From assembly GCF_001280595.1 (NCBI RefSeq), contig NZ_LITU01000082.1, positions 29,160 to 90,182 on the forward strand: DNA of 61,023 nucleotides. Direction: 5' to 3'. A program made the translations under genes and the position numbers. The notes under the pieces were generated by a model. The model had not been told where the DNA came from. It saw only the letters and a program-made list of their open reading frames with translations, and did not search any database. This DNA comes from Paenibacillus xylanivorans. GTDB lineage: Bacteria; Bacillota; Bacilli; Paenibacillales; Paenibacillaceae. How positions within the stretch are numbered: the stretch's first letter is position 1; every line of letters starts with the position of its first letter. Below are positions 33,303 to 41,798 of this stretch, piece by piece.

Positions 33303-34439
33303 TCATTGGTCTGCAATATCGTCTGTGGCAGTTCGAACATCCCGGACTTCTTCTGTGTTTGAAGCGTTCTCCTCTTGGTTCTGTTCCCTCTCCTGGGACT
33401 CTTCGTTCACACGCTCCTGCTCTAAGTGGCCGTCCTGCTCCTGTACCCTGATCTGCTCCAGCATCTCCGGTGTCAGGAGACAGCGATATATACGCCCATC
33501 GATATGAATGTTCTCAATTTTTCCCTGACGGCACTCGTCGGTCACCAGTGTACAGCGCTCTGCGAAGCGGCAGCCCTCCGGCACATTTTTCAGATTCGGT
33601 GGAGCACCGGGAATTGCAGCCAGCTTGTGCTCCTTCATGCCCTCTTCCGGCACAATGATGGAGCCCATCAGCTTGCGGGTGTAAGGATGCAGCGGATTAA
33701 AAATCATCTGCTCTGCCGTCCCTCGTTCGACGATCTCCCCGGCATACATGACCATAATTTCATCCGTCACATGGTACAGCAACGGCAGCTCATGTGTGAT
33801 GAATACCAGTGACTTGATGACCTTTCGGTTCAGCAAATCCTTCAACAGACGGATGACCGCCTTCTGAGAAGTGACGTCCAGTGCGGAAGTAGGTTCATCT
33901 GCAATTAGCACATTCGGATTCAGAATCGTTGAGATAGCGATGACCGTTCGCTGCTTCATACCGCCGGACAATTCATTTGGATACATATCCAGCACATCCG
34001 GCGACAGATTCAATGATTGGAAGCGCTCCGTAGCCATCTTCCGCACATCCGGCCGTTTCATCTCAGGACGATGCTCCTTCATAATATCTTCAATAAACCT
34101 GATAATACGCAGCGTTGGATTCAGTGCATTCATGGCGGCCTGCGGAATATAAGCAATTTCCTTGCCCAGAATACGAGAACGAAGCTGCTCTTTGTTCAGC
34201 TGCATAATATCGGTACCATTGATCCGGATCGAACCACTGCCATAATGAAGCGGCGGGAAATAAAAGCCCATCAGACTGAGCGCCAGCGTCGATTTGCCAC
34301 AGCCCGATTCACCTGCAATACCAAGAGTCTGCCCCTCTTTCAGTCCGAACTCCACCCCGTCAACGGCAAAGACATTCTCCTTGAGCCGGGTACGGTAATA
34401 GGTTTTGAGACCGCTGACCTGAAGTATAGGTTGGTTCAT
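33303..34439 (-). CDS. Oligopeptide/oligosaccharide ABC ATPase, OppD/DppD-like
   Basis: 378 residues. Walker A GESGCGKST, signature LSGGMKQR, Walker B VLIADEPTSALD and H-loop FITHELP. The C-terminal Opp-type region with RFAERCTLVTDECRQ carries cysteines like those of the iron-sulfur site described in OppD/DppD proteins. The last 70 residues are very rich in Glu and Gln (EEVRDVRTATDD at the end) and look disordered. RBS AAGGAGC precedes the ATG. Confidence 0.92.
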   Translation of the reverse strand: MNQPILQVSGLKTYYRTRLKENVFAVDGVEFGLKEGQTLGIAGESGCGKSTLALSLMGFYFPPLHYGSGSIRINGTDIMQLNKEQLRSRILGKEIAYIPQAAMNALNPTLRIIRFIEDIMKEHRPEMKRPDVRKMATERFQSLNLSPDVLDMYPNELSGGMKQRTVIAISTILNPNVLIADEPTSALDVTSQKAVIRLLKDLLNRKVIKSLVFITHELPLLYHVTDEIMVMYAGEIVERGTAEQMIFNPLHPYTRKLMGSIIVPEEGMKEHKLAAIPGAPPNLKNVPEGCRFAERCTLVTDECRQGKIENIHIDGRIYRCLLTPEMLEQIRVQEQDGHLEQERVNEESQEREQNQEENASNTEEVRDVRTATDDIADQ

Positions 34440-34443
34440 GGTC

Positions 34444-35280
34444 TTAGCTCCTTATTTTCGGATTGAAAATTTCGTCCATGCCCGTATTCATCAGATAAAG
34501 CGAGAAGGTAATGACGGCAATCGCCAGTGCCGCAGGAATGAATGCCCACCACGCCCCTGCTACTGGCGCTTCAAACACCAGTGCCCAGTTCATCAGAATG
34601 CCGAGCGAGATCGTATTATACGGTCCCAGTCCCAGCATGGAGATGGAAGCTTCGGACAGAATGCCCGAGGCTGTCTGGAGCACAAAGGCCATCACCACAT
34701 AAGACGCGATATATGGCAAAATCTCATGGATAATGATACGCGGCGTACTGTGTCCCGAAATTTTCGCAATATGCACATGATCGCGGCTGCGCAGAGATGT
34801 CGTCTGGGCCCGCACAGCCCGAGCTGTCCAAGGCCAGCTTGTTATACCGATAATGATCGCCGTCACCAGAGAACTGCGTGAATCAATACTAACCGAGATC
34901 AAGATCAGGATGATGAACGAAGGTATAACGATGAAAATGTTTGTGATCGCCGTCAGAAAGTTATCCAACATTCCTCCGAGATATCCCGACACCAGGCCCA
35001 TAACCAGACCGATAACGGTAGCAAAAATACCTGCAATCAGTCCCACGCGTATAGACGTCTGGATGCCATACATCAATTCAAGGAAAATGTCCCGTCCAAA
35101 ATTATCCGATCCAAGCAACAGGCCATCACCCGGCGGCTGGAACGCCATCGCAATCATCTCCAGGGGATCACTGCGATTGATGAGCGGATAGATCGTAACC
35201 AAGAGCAGCATGCCGACAAAAGTCACCGCACCGATCATGAATTTGGGTGACTTCAGCAAAATAGAGATCGAATGCTTCAT
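34444..35280 (-). CDS. ABC permease, OppC/DppC-like
   Basis: 278 residues from the ATG at 35280, which follows the OppB stop at once and has GGAGGAAC 9 nt upstream; an open frame extending further upstream is not used. Six helices; the cytoplasmic EAA loop reads AVRAQTTSLRSRDHVHIAKISG with the neighbouring HEILPYIASYVV. The N-terminal domain GDGLLLGSDNFGRDIFLELMYG is typical of DppC/OppC. Forms the pore with the OppB-like protein. Confidence 0.9.
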   Translation of the reverse strand: MKHSISILLKSPKFMIGAVTFVGMLLLVTIYPLINRSDPLEMIAMAFQPPGDGLLLGSDNFGRDIFLELMYGIQTSIRVGLIAGIFATVIGLVMGLVSGYLGGMLDNFLTAITNIFIVIPSFIILILISVSIDSRSSLVTAIIIGITSWPWTARAVRAQTTSLRSRDHVHIAKISGHSTPRIIIHEILPYIASYVVMAFVLQTASGILSEASISMLGLGPYNTISLGILMNWALVFEAPVAGAWWAFIPAALAIAVITFSLYLMNTGMDEIFNPKIRS

Positions 35281-35281
35281 A

Positions 35282-36292
35282 TCACTGTTCCTCCATTTGA
35301 GCGGCCTTGATACGCGGGTCAATGAAGCCGTAGATGACATCGATGGTAAAATTGGCAAGCAATACAGCAATGGCAATCAGCAGTGTGCACCCCGAAATTA
35401 GAGGGTAATCCAGCTGCCGTATAGCCGTGAACAGCCAAGTGCCGATGCCCGGATAACTGAACACAATCTCACAGATCAGTGATCCGCCAACCATCGTGCC
35501 GATGGAGAGCGCAAGTCCCGTAATTTGCGGCAGCATGGCGTTGCGGAAGACGTAACGGGAGATCTTTCCGTCGCGTATGCCCAGCAGTTTGCTGTACAGC
35601 ACATAGTCGGAATTCAGCTCATAGATGGACATCTCCCGCATGCCAATAGCCTGACCGCCAATGGTCACGAGCACAATGGAGAGGAACGGCAAGGTATGGT
35701 GTCGAACCACGGACATGATGAAGTCGAAGCTCAACTGCGGCACCATCTGGAAGTCATATCCCCCCGACAGCGGGAACCACTTCAGTGATAACGCAAAGAC
35801 ATACAGCATAATAATAGCCAGAGTAAAAAAGGGAATGGAATTGATGAACAACGCTACCGGAAACAGCACTTTATCAAAAACACCCTTCCGGTACGCCGCA
35901 ATGGCGCCGAGCAAATTACCAATCAGCCAGCCGACCAGAATGGCCGGAAGTTGAAGCCCCACCGTCCAAGGGACGGCGGAGGCTAGAATGTCCGTCACAG
36001 GCTTCGGATACAGTCCAAAGGACGTACCCAGATTGCCTGTGAACAGATTTTTCAAATAGATGCCGAATTGGGTCCATAGTGGCTGATCAATGCCGAATTC
36101 AACCGTAAACGTCTCATAGACCCGCTTGATGGAATCCGAGTCGGTCATCCCTGACGTCATTTTGGAAGCGATCATGCTCACCGGGTTGCCCTCAATCATT
36201 CTTGGCAAAATAAAATTCAGTCCGATGGCAATGACCAGGGTCAGGCCATACCAGAATACTTTTTTGGCGACATATCTGGAATAGGCATTCAT
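35282..36292 (-). CDS. ABC permease, OppB/DppB-like
   Basis: 336 residues from the ATG at 36292 (GGGGGTG about 9 nt upstream; a GTG at 36304 is the alternative). Six helices with the family start YVAKKVFWYGLTLVIAIGLNFILPRMIEGNP and the EAA loop MREMSIYELNSDYVLYSKLLGI. Last helices end in TLLIAIAVLLANFTIDVIYGFIDPR, the usual DppB terminus. Its stop is 1 nt before the OppC start. Confidence 0.92.
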   Translation of the reverse strand: MNAYSRYVAKKVFWYGLTLVIAIGLNFILPRMIEGNPVSMIASKMTSGMTDSDSIKRVYETFTVEFGIDQPLWTQFGIYLKNLFTGNLGTSFGLYPKPVTDILASAVPWTVGLQLPAILVGWLIGNLLGAIAAYRKGVFDKVLFPVALFINSIPFFTLAIIMLYVFALSLKWFPLSGGYDFQMVPQLSFDFIMSVVRHHTLPFLSIVLVTIGGQAIGMREMSIYELNSDYVLYSKLLGIRDGKISRYVFRNAMLPQITGLALSIGTMVGGSLICEIVFSYPGIGTWLFTAIRQLDYPLISGCTLLIAIAVLLANFTIDVIYGFIDPRIKAAQMEEQ

Positions 36293-36381
36293 AGGATTTA
36301 GCACCCCCGAGTTTAGCGGATAAGGGCCTTATGTCTGAAGTAGCGTGTTACTTCATCGTGTCCTGATTCAATATGAGTTCC

Positions 36382-38187
36382 TTAATTGTGAATCTGATAC
36401 AACGCCTTGATGCCGGCTCCGTCCATCGAGATTTGCGGTGGAATGTTGGTGCCATCTCCTTCGGTCGGGAAGCCTTTCCAGACCGATTCGTTCACGGTGT
36501 CAAACACCCATGGTCTGTACATCAACGGAATGGAAGGAATGTCTTTCAGCCAGATCGTATTCAGTTCGGTGTACAGTGACTTCAGCTTCGCCTCGTCAGA
36601 CACGGATGGAATCTCTTCAATAATGGCGTCTGCGCGGTCATTCTGGTAACGTCCCCAGTTCCAGAACGCCATCTCACCCATTGGGGCAACCCCTTTGGAA
36701 TACATGATCGTCATCGCACGGTTCCATGGCTGGCTTGGGCTGACCCCGCCTGCAGGTGTGTTCATGATGATATCGAATTTGCCGGTTTGCAGATCATTGG
36801 TCCATACCGGTGATTCCGGGAATTTGGTGCGAATCTCAATCCCTATGGCCTTGGCGCTCTGCGCTACGATCTCCAGGGCAGCGTTCCAGTCGGACCAGCC
36901 GTAAGGACATTCAACCTCGAAAGGTCCAAGGCGTTTGCCGTTAAGAACACGGATGCCGTCTTTACCTTTGGTTGCTCCAATCTTGTCGAGCAGGGCGTTG
37001 GCTCCTTCAATATCCATCGTCCATTGCAACGACTTGATGGCATCTTGGTCAATATATTTGGACTCGGCGTCCGAGTTCAAGGTCAGAGAAGGCTGCATAG
37101 GTGCGGAATATCCGCTCATGGCCAGCTCCGAGATTTTGTCATAGTTGATGCTCATGGCTATCGCACGGCGAACGTCTGCATTATCCAGTCCAGCCTTGGA
37201 CAGATTGAAGAAAATGCTTGGCATGGAACCGGGCAGATAATACGGCGCATCCTTCAGATACGTTTTGACGGCAGCCCCGCCTTCCCACATCTTCCACACT
37301 TGAGGGATAAACTGCTGGGAGACGTCCACTTGCCCACTCTTGAACGCCAGATCACCTGCGGCATTATCCTTGTAGATCACGTGGGTGATGTATTTCGGTG
37401 CGGGCAATTTGCCGAACAATTTCTGACCCCAGTAGTTGTCGTCACGGACAATCGTAATTTTCTGGTCGTTGTAAAAGTGAAGCTTATATGCTCCGGTGCC
37501 CACCGGATTGTCATTGATCTCTTTGCGAATCGCGGTCAGATCATTATTGTTCTTCTTCTCAATTTCTTCCCAGATATGCTTCGGCAGCATCGGAATCAGT
37601 TCAATGCTGTCCAGTACGGTCAGCTTGTTTGGGTTATCAGGGTTCAGCTTAATTTCCACGGCCTGCGCTCCATCCGCTTTCACTTCACTGATGTAGGTCC
37701 AGAAGCTGCTCCAGTTGATATCGTATTTTTTGCCCAGTTCATAGGTGTATACAACATCATCTGCTGTAAAAGCCGTCCCGTCGCTCCACTTCGCATCCGC
37801 ATTCAACTCAATGCGCAGAGTGGTTTCATCCGTCCATTCATACGAATTGCCCAAGAGAGGTTCAAGGCCACCGTCCAGCTGGTTTACCATAAACAGTGTC
37901 TCGTACACCAGCTCCCTGGAGTTGCCGTAATTCACTGGAAATGCGGGATTTCCGCTCAACAGATTGAAGTTGGTTGGTGGCCCCCATTGCAGCCCATTGA
38001 TATACAAAGTCTCATTACGCGGTGTCTCCTTGTTGGTCGCAGGTTCATTCTGGGTTGTCGTGGTTGGTGTATCCACCGTCCCTTGTGGTTCACTTACTGA
38101 TGGCGGCTGAACACTTTGGCATCCGGCAAACAATGTGACCGACATGAACAGAGCGACGAGCGGTGTGGCAGCTCTCTTAAATCGCAT
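36382..38187 (-). CDS. ABC substrate-binding lipoprotein, OppA/DppA family (SBP_bac_5)
   Basis: 601-residue lipoprotein with lipobox LFAGC and a Pro/Thr-rich linker. Family landmarks: LVYETLFMVNQLDGGLEPLLGNSYEW, WSDGTAFTADDVVYTYELGKK, NPVGTGAYKLHFYNDQKI, GDLAFKSGQVDVSQQF and FFNLSKAGLDNADVRRAIAMSINYDKI. Ligand unknown. Because of the cre-like site before it, a sugar oligomer is as likely as a peptide; some family members take up cello- or xylo-oligosaccharides. RBS GGAGGGG precedes the ATG. First gene of the operon. Confidence 0.9.
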   Translation of the reverse strand: MRFKRAATPLVALFMSVTLFAGCQSVQPPSVSEPQGTVDTPTTTTQNEPATNKETPRNETLYINGLQWGPPTNFNLLSGNPAFPVNYGNSRELVYETLFMVNQLDGGLEPLLGNSYEWTDETTLRIELNADAKWSDGTAFTADDVVYTYELGKKYDINWSSFWTYISEVKADGAQAVEIKLNPDNPNKLTVLDSIELIPMLPKHIWEEIEKKNNNDLTAIRKEINDNPVGTGAYKLHFYNDQKITIVRDDNYWGQKLFGKLPAPKYITHVIYKDNAAGDLAFKSGQVDVSQQFIPQVWKMWEGGAAVKTYLKDAPYYLPGSMPSIFFNLSKAGLDNADVRRAIAMSINYDKISELAMSGYSAPMQPSLTLNSDAESKYIDQDAIKSLQWTMDIEGANALLDKIGATKGKDGIRVLNGKRLGPFEVECPYGWSDWNAALEIVAQSAKAIGIEIRTKFPESPVWTNDLQTGKFDIIMNTPAGGVSPSQPWNRAMTIMYSKGVAPMGEMAFWNWGRYQNDRADAIIEEIPSVSDEAKLKSLYTELNTIWLKDIPSIPLMYRPWVFDTVNESVWKGFPTEGDGTNIPPQISMDGAGIKALYQIHN

Positions 38188-38220
38188 TCTGAACCCCTCC
38201 GTGAATTCATATTGATGTTA

Positions 38221-38236
38221 TTGGAAGCGCTTACTT
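38221..38236. promoter_or_regulatory. cre-like site upstream of the opp-like operon
   Basis: TTGGAAGCGCTTACTT with the palindromic core AAGCGCTT, 34 nt before the binding lipoprotein gene, matches 12 of 14 cre positions. Suggests catabolite repression by CcpA. Confidence 0.55.
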
Positions 38237-38316
38237 AAAGTTATTCTATGACTTATCTCACACCAAACATTCCATCTCTTTTCTCAATTTTGAGACATTA
38301 TTTATGGGGACATACG

Positions 38317-38351
38317 AAATAACCAGCTCCGCACAGGGCAGCTGGTTATTT
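38317..38351 (-). terminator. Terminator after the LuxR-type response regulator gene
   Basis: 12-bp arms AAATAACCAGCT (38317-38328) and AGCTGGTTATTT (38340-38351); U-run short. Confidence 0.65.
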
Positions 38352-38392
38352 GCTAAATTACGATTACTACTCCACATAAGATTAAGAACGGT

Positions 38393-39079
38393 TTACTTGA
38401 CGAATCCATTACGAATGGCAAAGACGACCGCCTGTGTGCGGTCTTCCACCTGAATCTTTTGCAAAATACGATGCACATGAGTTTTGACCGTACTCTCCCC
38501 GATAAAGAGCTTGCGAGCAATCTCCTCATTCCGTAATCCGTACGCCATCTGCTGCAAAACCTCCAATTCCCGTCCGGTAAAGCGTTCCGGCAATTGTTCG
38601 TTTGCTACCGTCTCCTTCATCGAATCCGAATGACTCGGAGTTGAACGAATGGCAAGACCGATCACCTTGGCTGCCACCGCCGTGCGGTAGATGGCCTCCC
38701 CCCGGTATGCAGCACGAACCGCATCAACGAGTTCGTCCGGCGCCGCATCCTTGAGCAGATAACCGACAGCTCCGGCACGTATTCCTTTGTACACATAATC
38801 CTCATGATCGAATGTGGTCAGGATGACCACTTTGCAGTCAGGCAGTATCTTCATCAGCTCCGCTGTCGCTTCCAGTCCGTCTCCTGCTTCCATCTGTACA
38901 TCCATCAATACGACATGTGGACGAACCTCAGCTGCCAGACGGACTGCTTCATGTCCCCCGCCCGCTTCGCCTACCACTTTCATATCCTGCTGTGCATTAA
39001 TAATAAAACGTAATCCATGCCGGACCAGATGCTGGTCATCTACGAGGAGTACACGTATTTCCTGTATGTCCTGCTCCAT
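38393..39079 (-). CDS. NarL/LuxR-type response regulator
   Basis: 228 residues: REC domain with phospho-acceptor Asp in HVVLMDVQMEAGDGLEA and Lys in YLLKDAAPDELV, then a LuxR helix-turn-helix (FTGRELEVLQQMAYGLRNEE, KLFIGESTVKTHVHRILQKI). Its ATG overlaps the kinase stop by one base (TAATG), with GGGAGGTGA upstream inside the kinase gene. Likely controls its own operon; targets unknown. Confidence 0.93.
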   Translation of the reverse strand: MEQDIQEIRVLLVDDQHLVRHGLRFIINAQQDMKVVGEAGGGHEAVRLAAEVRPHVVLMDVQMEAGDGLEATAELMKILPDCKVVILTTFDHEDYVYKGIRAGAVGYLLKDAAPDELVDAVRAAYRGEAIYRTAVAAKVIGLAIRSTPSHSDSMKETVANEQLPERFTGRELEVLQQMAYGLRNEEIARKLFIGESTVKTHVHRILQKIQVEDRTQAVVFAIRNGFVK

Positions 39080-40317
39080 TATTGTTCATCACCTCCCATA
39101 ATCTCCTTCACATCTTGAGGAATGGTAAGGGTTAACCTCATTCCATGTGGATCGACTGCATTAATGGATAAGGAACCGCCTGCCCTCTCACACCTTGCTC
39201 TCATACTCGATAGTCCGAAACCGGGAGAGATCGAATTTTCTTTGCGATACATTCCGTTATCCTCCACAATCATATGTAGCTGGCTCTCCTTCTCCAAGAT
39301 ATCCACCTTCACTTGCGAAGCCTGGGCATGACGAATGATATTCGTTAACGCTTCCTGAAGTACACGGTACAATAGTTCGGACGTTTCTGGCGTCCAATGA
39401 CTCGTCTGCTCCTGGGGAGTGAGTTTGATCGTAAAACCTGCCATCTCGCGTATCTCATTCACCAGACTCGTCAAGGCAACAAGCCCGAGACCTGCTTCAT
39501 TACTGCCCATCTGATGAGCAACGGTCCGAACCTCCTGGAGACATTGTCTGACTACTTCAAGCACCGTACCCATCGCTTTGTCCGCTTCCGCTGTGTCCAT
39601 CTTCATCATATACGGCAATGCCTGAAGCTGAACAATAATGGAGGTCAATCGGTTGCCAACACTGTCGTGCAAATCCATGGAGATCCGGCTTCGTTCTTCA
39701 AGTACAGCATACTGCATCAATCGCACAGTAGCCTGCTCCAGCTCCTGATGTGTATCCTGAAGCTCCTGATGGGCATGTGTCAGTTCAGCGTGCACCTTCT
39801 GCAATTCCTCATAATGTCGTTTGCTGTCCTGTCTGCTGTCCCGCCTGATTTTCGCAGCCCAGCATAGAATATAGGTTACAGCGTGAGCCATCGAATACAC
39901 CAGAATCTGATTGGGTTCGTATTCATCCATATAGAGCAGCGCCGCATTCCCAATGAGGATAATGATGCCTAGCAACGAAGAACGATGAATGGGCAATTTC
40001 AGTGCAGTATATCCGATGAGATAAAAGCTTAATTCAAATATGCGATCCTCGGCTTGGAAGAACTGGGCATAGAGCAGCGTCACTATCCAAATCACCAATA
40101 TCCCTAACGTTCGCATCCGCTCATTTCGAAGTGACTGTGGAACCCAAACCAATATAAGGTATGGCAACCTAACGATGAGTCCTGCACCCAACTCGACCCA
40201 CGCCAATTCTTTGAAGGGCTCGATCAGACTGTAAAGCAGCAGCAACGTTAAAATAATATCTGCTGTATGATCCAGTACCACCTTTCGAATCTGCATCCAT
40301 TTCGAATCGTTCTGCAT
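39079..40317 (-). CDS. Sensor histidine kinase, HisKA_3 (DesK/NarX-like) type
   Basis: 412 residues from the ATG at 40317 (AAAGGA 6 nt upstream; a TTG at 40332 is the alternative). About five helices span residues 15-160 with little extracytoplasmic sequence, then a coiled coil (EELQKVHAELTHAHQELQDT), then HisKA_3 with acceptor His in SRISMDLHDSVGNRLTS and a HATPase domain with LYRVLQEALTNIIRHAQAS and GFGLSSMRARCERAGG. Such kinases often sense membrane state. It lies between a small membrane protein gene and its response regulator gene. Confidence 0.9.
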   Translation of the reverse strand: MQNDSKWMQIRKVVLDHTADIILTLLLLYSLIEPFKELAWVELGAGLIVRLPYLILVWVPQSLRNERMRTLGILVIWIVTLLYAQFFQAEDRIFELSFYLIGYTALKLPIHRSSLLGIIILIGNAALLYMDEYEPNQILVYSMAHAVTYILCWAAKIRRDSRQDSKRHYEELQKVHAELTHAHQELQDTHQELEQATVRLMQYAVLEERSRISMDLHDSVGNRLTSIIVQLQALPYMMKMDTAEADKAMGTVLEVVRQCLQEVRTVAHQMGSNEAGLGLVALTSLVNEIREMAGFTIKLTPQEQTSHWTPETSELLYRVLQEALTNIIRHAQASQVKVDILEKESQLHMIVEDNGMYRKENSISPGFGLSSMRARCERAGGSLSINAVDPHGMRLTLTIPQDVKEIMGGDEQ

Positions 40318-40350
40318 AGCTATCCTTTCCAATCCTAAAGTTTGAAAATA

Positions 40351-40797
40351 TTATACACATCTGCCTTGAAAGCGCTGGACTTTGGCATACAGAAAATAAC
40401 GCCGGGCAGCAATACTTCCCAGAGGCAGAAACAACAGAGCATTGCTCAGTGAAACCACCGTATGATGCACATCCCATTGGCTGGCGAGCTGTCTCAGTAC
40501 CATAACCGCGATCAGAAGCAAGCTGCTGGCCAGCGATCCCTTGGACATCATTTTGCCTGTAGTTGGATGGATTCGAAGCTGTTCCAGATGTACCCGCCAC
40601 GCACCAATCCCGCAACCTATGATCAGAAAAACAATATATAACAGAATGTTGCCCACCATTAATGGTGTATTTACTACGCTCGAAAGCACCCAATACGCAA
40701 TGATCGCTGGAAAGACCCATAAACGGGATGTCTTCACTTCCTTCTCCCTTAGCGATAACAATAGAACAATGACGGCTACAATAACAATATTCATCAT
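40351..40797 (-). CDS. DUF1453 (CcdC-like) membrane protein
   Basis: 148 residues from the ATG at 40797, preceded by GGTGAGG; an open frame further upstream lacks an RBS. Four hydrophobic helices with the DUF1453 features SLREKEVKTSRLWVFPAII, GIGAWRVHLEQLRIHPTTGKM and a basic loop before the third helix. Function unknown. It is placed directly upstream of the kinase (33 nt gap), so it may modulate or be sensed together with the two-component system. The region 40798-40975 shows no gene. Confidence 0.75.
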   Translation of the reverse strand: MMNIVIVAVIVLLLSLREKEVKTSRLWVFPAIIAYWVLSSVVNTPLMVGNILLYIVFLIIGCGIGAWRVHLEQLRIHPTTGKMMSKGSLASSLLLIAVMVLRQLASQWDVHHTVVSLSNALLFLPLGSIAARRYFLYAKVQRFQGRCV

Positions 40798-40975
40798 GTT
40801 TTTTTCCTCACCTTCTCCACGTGTTCTCTGATCTACATTCAGTGTAGCCGAATTCAACGGGAGTTAAGTCCACCTACAGATGGATTGGCTCTCTTAACTT
40901 CTTCCATCCAGGGGCTTAGTGTGGATATGCAAGGTTCCATGAAGTGTGATGATGATGAGCATATGGAGTTCAAAA

Positions 40976-41003
40976 TAAAAAAAACTGGCTCCATAAGGAA
41001 CCA
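40976..41003 (-). terminator. Terminator after the vat-like gene
   Basis: On the minus strand CTGGTTCC (41003-40996) pairs with GGAGCCAG (40991-40984) through a TTAT loop, followed by eight T. Confidence 0.8.
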
Positions 41004-41047
41004 GCGATAGTCTCGTTTTTTTTGCATATCAATTCACGTACATCAAC

Positions 41048-41692
41048 CTACTTGCTCTTCAGAAGCTCACGCAATGTCTGGAGATCGTATGTAGAGACCA
41101 GTCGTTCCAAATGTGTGTCCAGCCACACCTCATCCTGATCCCACCATTTCAGTTCCAGCAGTAAAGCAATGATCTCCTCGTCGAAGCGCTTTTTGATTGG
41201 CTTGGCAGGATTACCACCCACAATGGTGTAAGGCTCGATGTCCTTGGTGACTGTCGCATTGGAAGCGACGATGGCACCGTCTCCAATGGTGATACCCGGC
41301 ATGATGGTTACATTCTGTCCAATCCAGACGTCGTTCCCCAATAAAGTGTCTCCCTTAAAAGGCAGCTGATCCAGCGTAGGGGTCACTCTCTCCCAACCAC
41401 CACCAAAAATATTGAAGGGATAGGTCGTCATGCCCTCCATCCGGTGATTGGCGCCATTCATAATGAATGTCACACCTTCGGCAATTGCACAAAACTTACC
41501 GATCACCAGACGATCACCCAGGAAATCATAATGATGCTGAATGCGGTCATAAAATTGCTCGGGTGGACGACTGTTGTCACTATAATACGTATAATCACCG
41601 ATCAGCACATTAGAGCGCGGCGGCAAATTTTGAATGTAACAAACGGTACGAATATTGTCGTTAGGGAAAAGTTTTGTTTTATCGGGAGCCAT
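41048..41692 (-). CDS. vat: Vat-type streptogramin A acetyltransferase
   Basis: 214-residue left-handed beta-helix acetyltransferase (xenobiotic acetyltransferase family) that acetylates virginiamycin M-type drugs with acetyl-CoA. The family motif with catalytic His is NGANHRMEGMTTYPFNIFGG, followed by hexapeptide repeats (GDTLLGNDVWIGQNVTIMPG, VASNATVTKDIEPYTIVGGN, PAKPIKKRF) and the tail LLELKWWDQ. Length equals that of VatA-E. The ATG at 41692 has AAAAGGAGGGG upstream; 23 extra codons upstream lack an RBS. It lies between two terminators, so it is a single-gene unit. Confidence 0.88.
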   Translation of the reverse strand: MAPDKTKLFPNDNIRTVCYIQNLPPRSNVLIGDYTYYSDNSRPPEQFYDRIQHHYDFLGDRLVIGKFCAIAEGVTFIMNGANHRMEGMTTYPFNIFGGGWERVTPTLDQLPFKGDTLLGNDVWIGQNVTIMPGITIGDGAIVASNATVTKDIEPYTIVGGNPAKPIKKRFDEEIIALLLELKWWDQDEVWLDTHLERLVSTYDLQTLRELLKSK

Positions 41693-41722
41693 ATTTATCC
41701 CCTCCTTTTCCTCATTGTACCA

Positions 41723-41756
41723 AAAAGGGATTCGATCTGACCATCGAATCCCTTTT
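41723..41756 (-). terminator. Terminator after cotH, just upstream of vat
   Basis: Perfect 14-bp arms AAAAGGGATTCGAT (41723-41736) and ATCGAATCCCTTTT (41743-41756) with a 6-nt loop and T-run on the minus strand. Confidence 0.88.
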
Positions 41757-41798
41757 CTCATTCTCCCTAGAACAACGTTGCTTTACCGGGGAGATTTC

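Noticed and set aside
37024..38100. Plus-strand open frame of 358 codons
   Set aside because: Opposite the OppA-like lipoprotein gene; Cys/His-rich, no domain.
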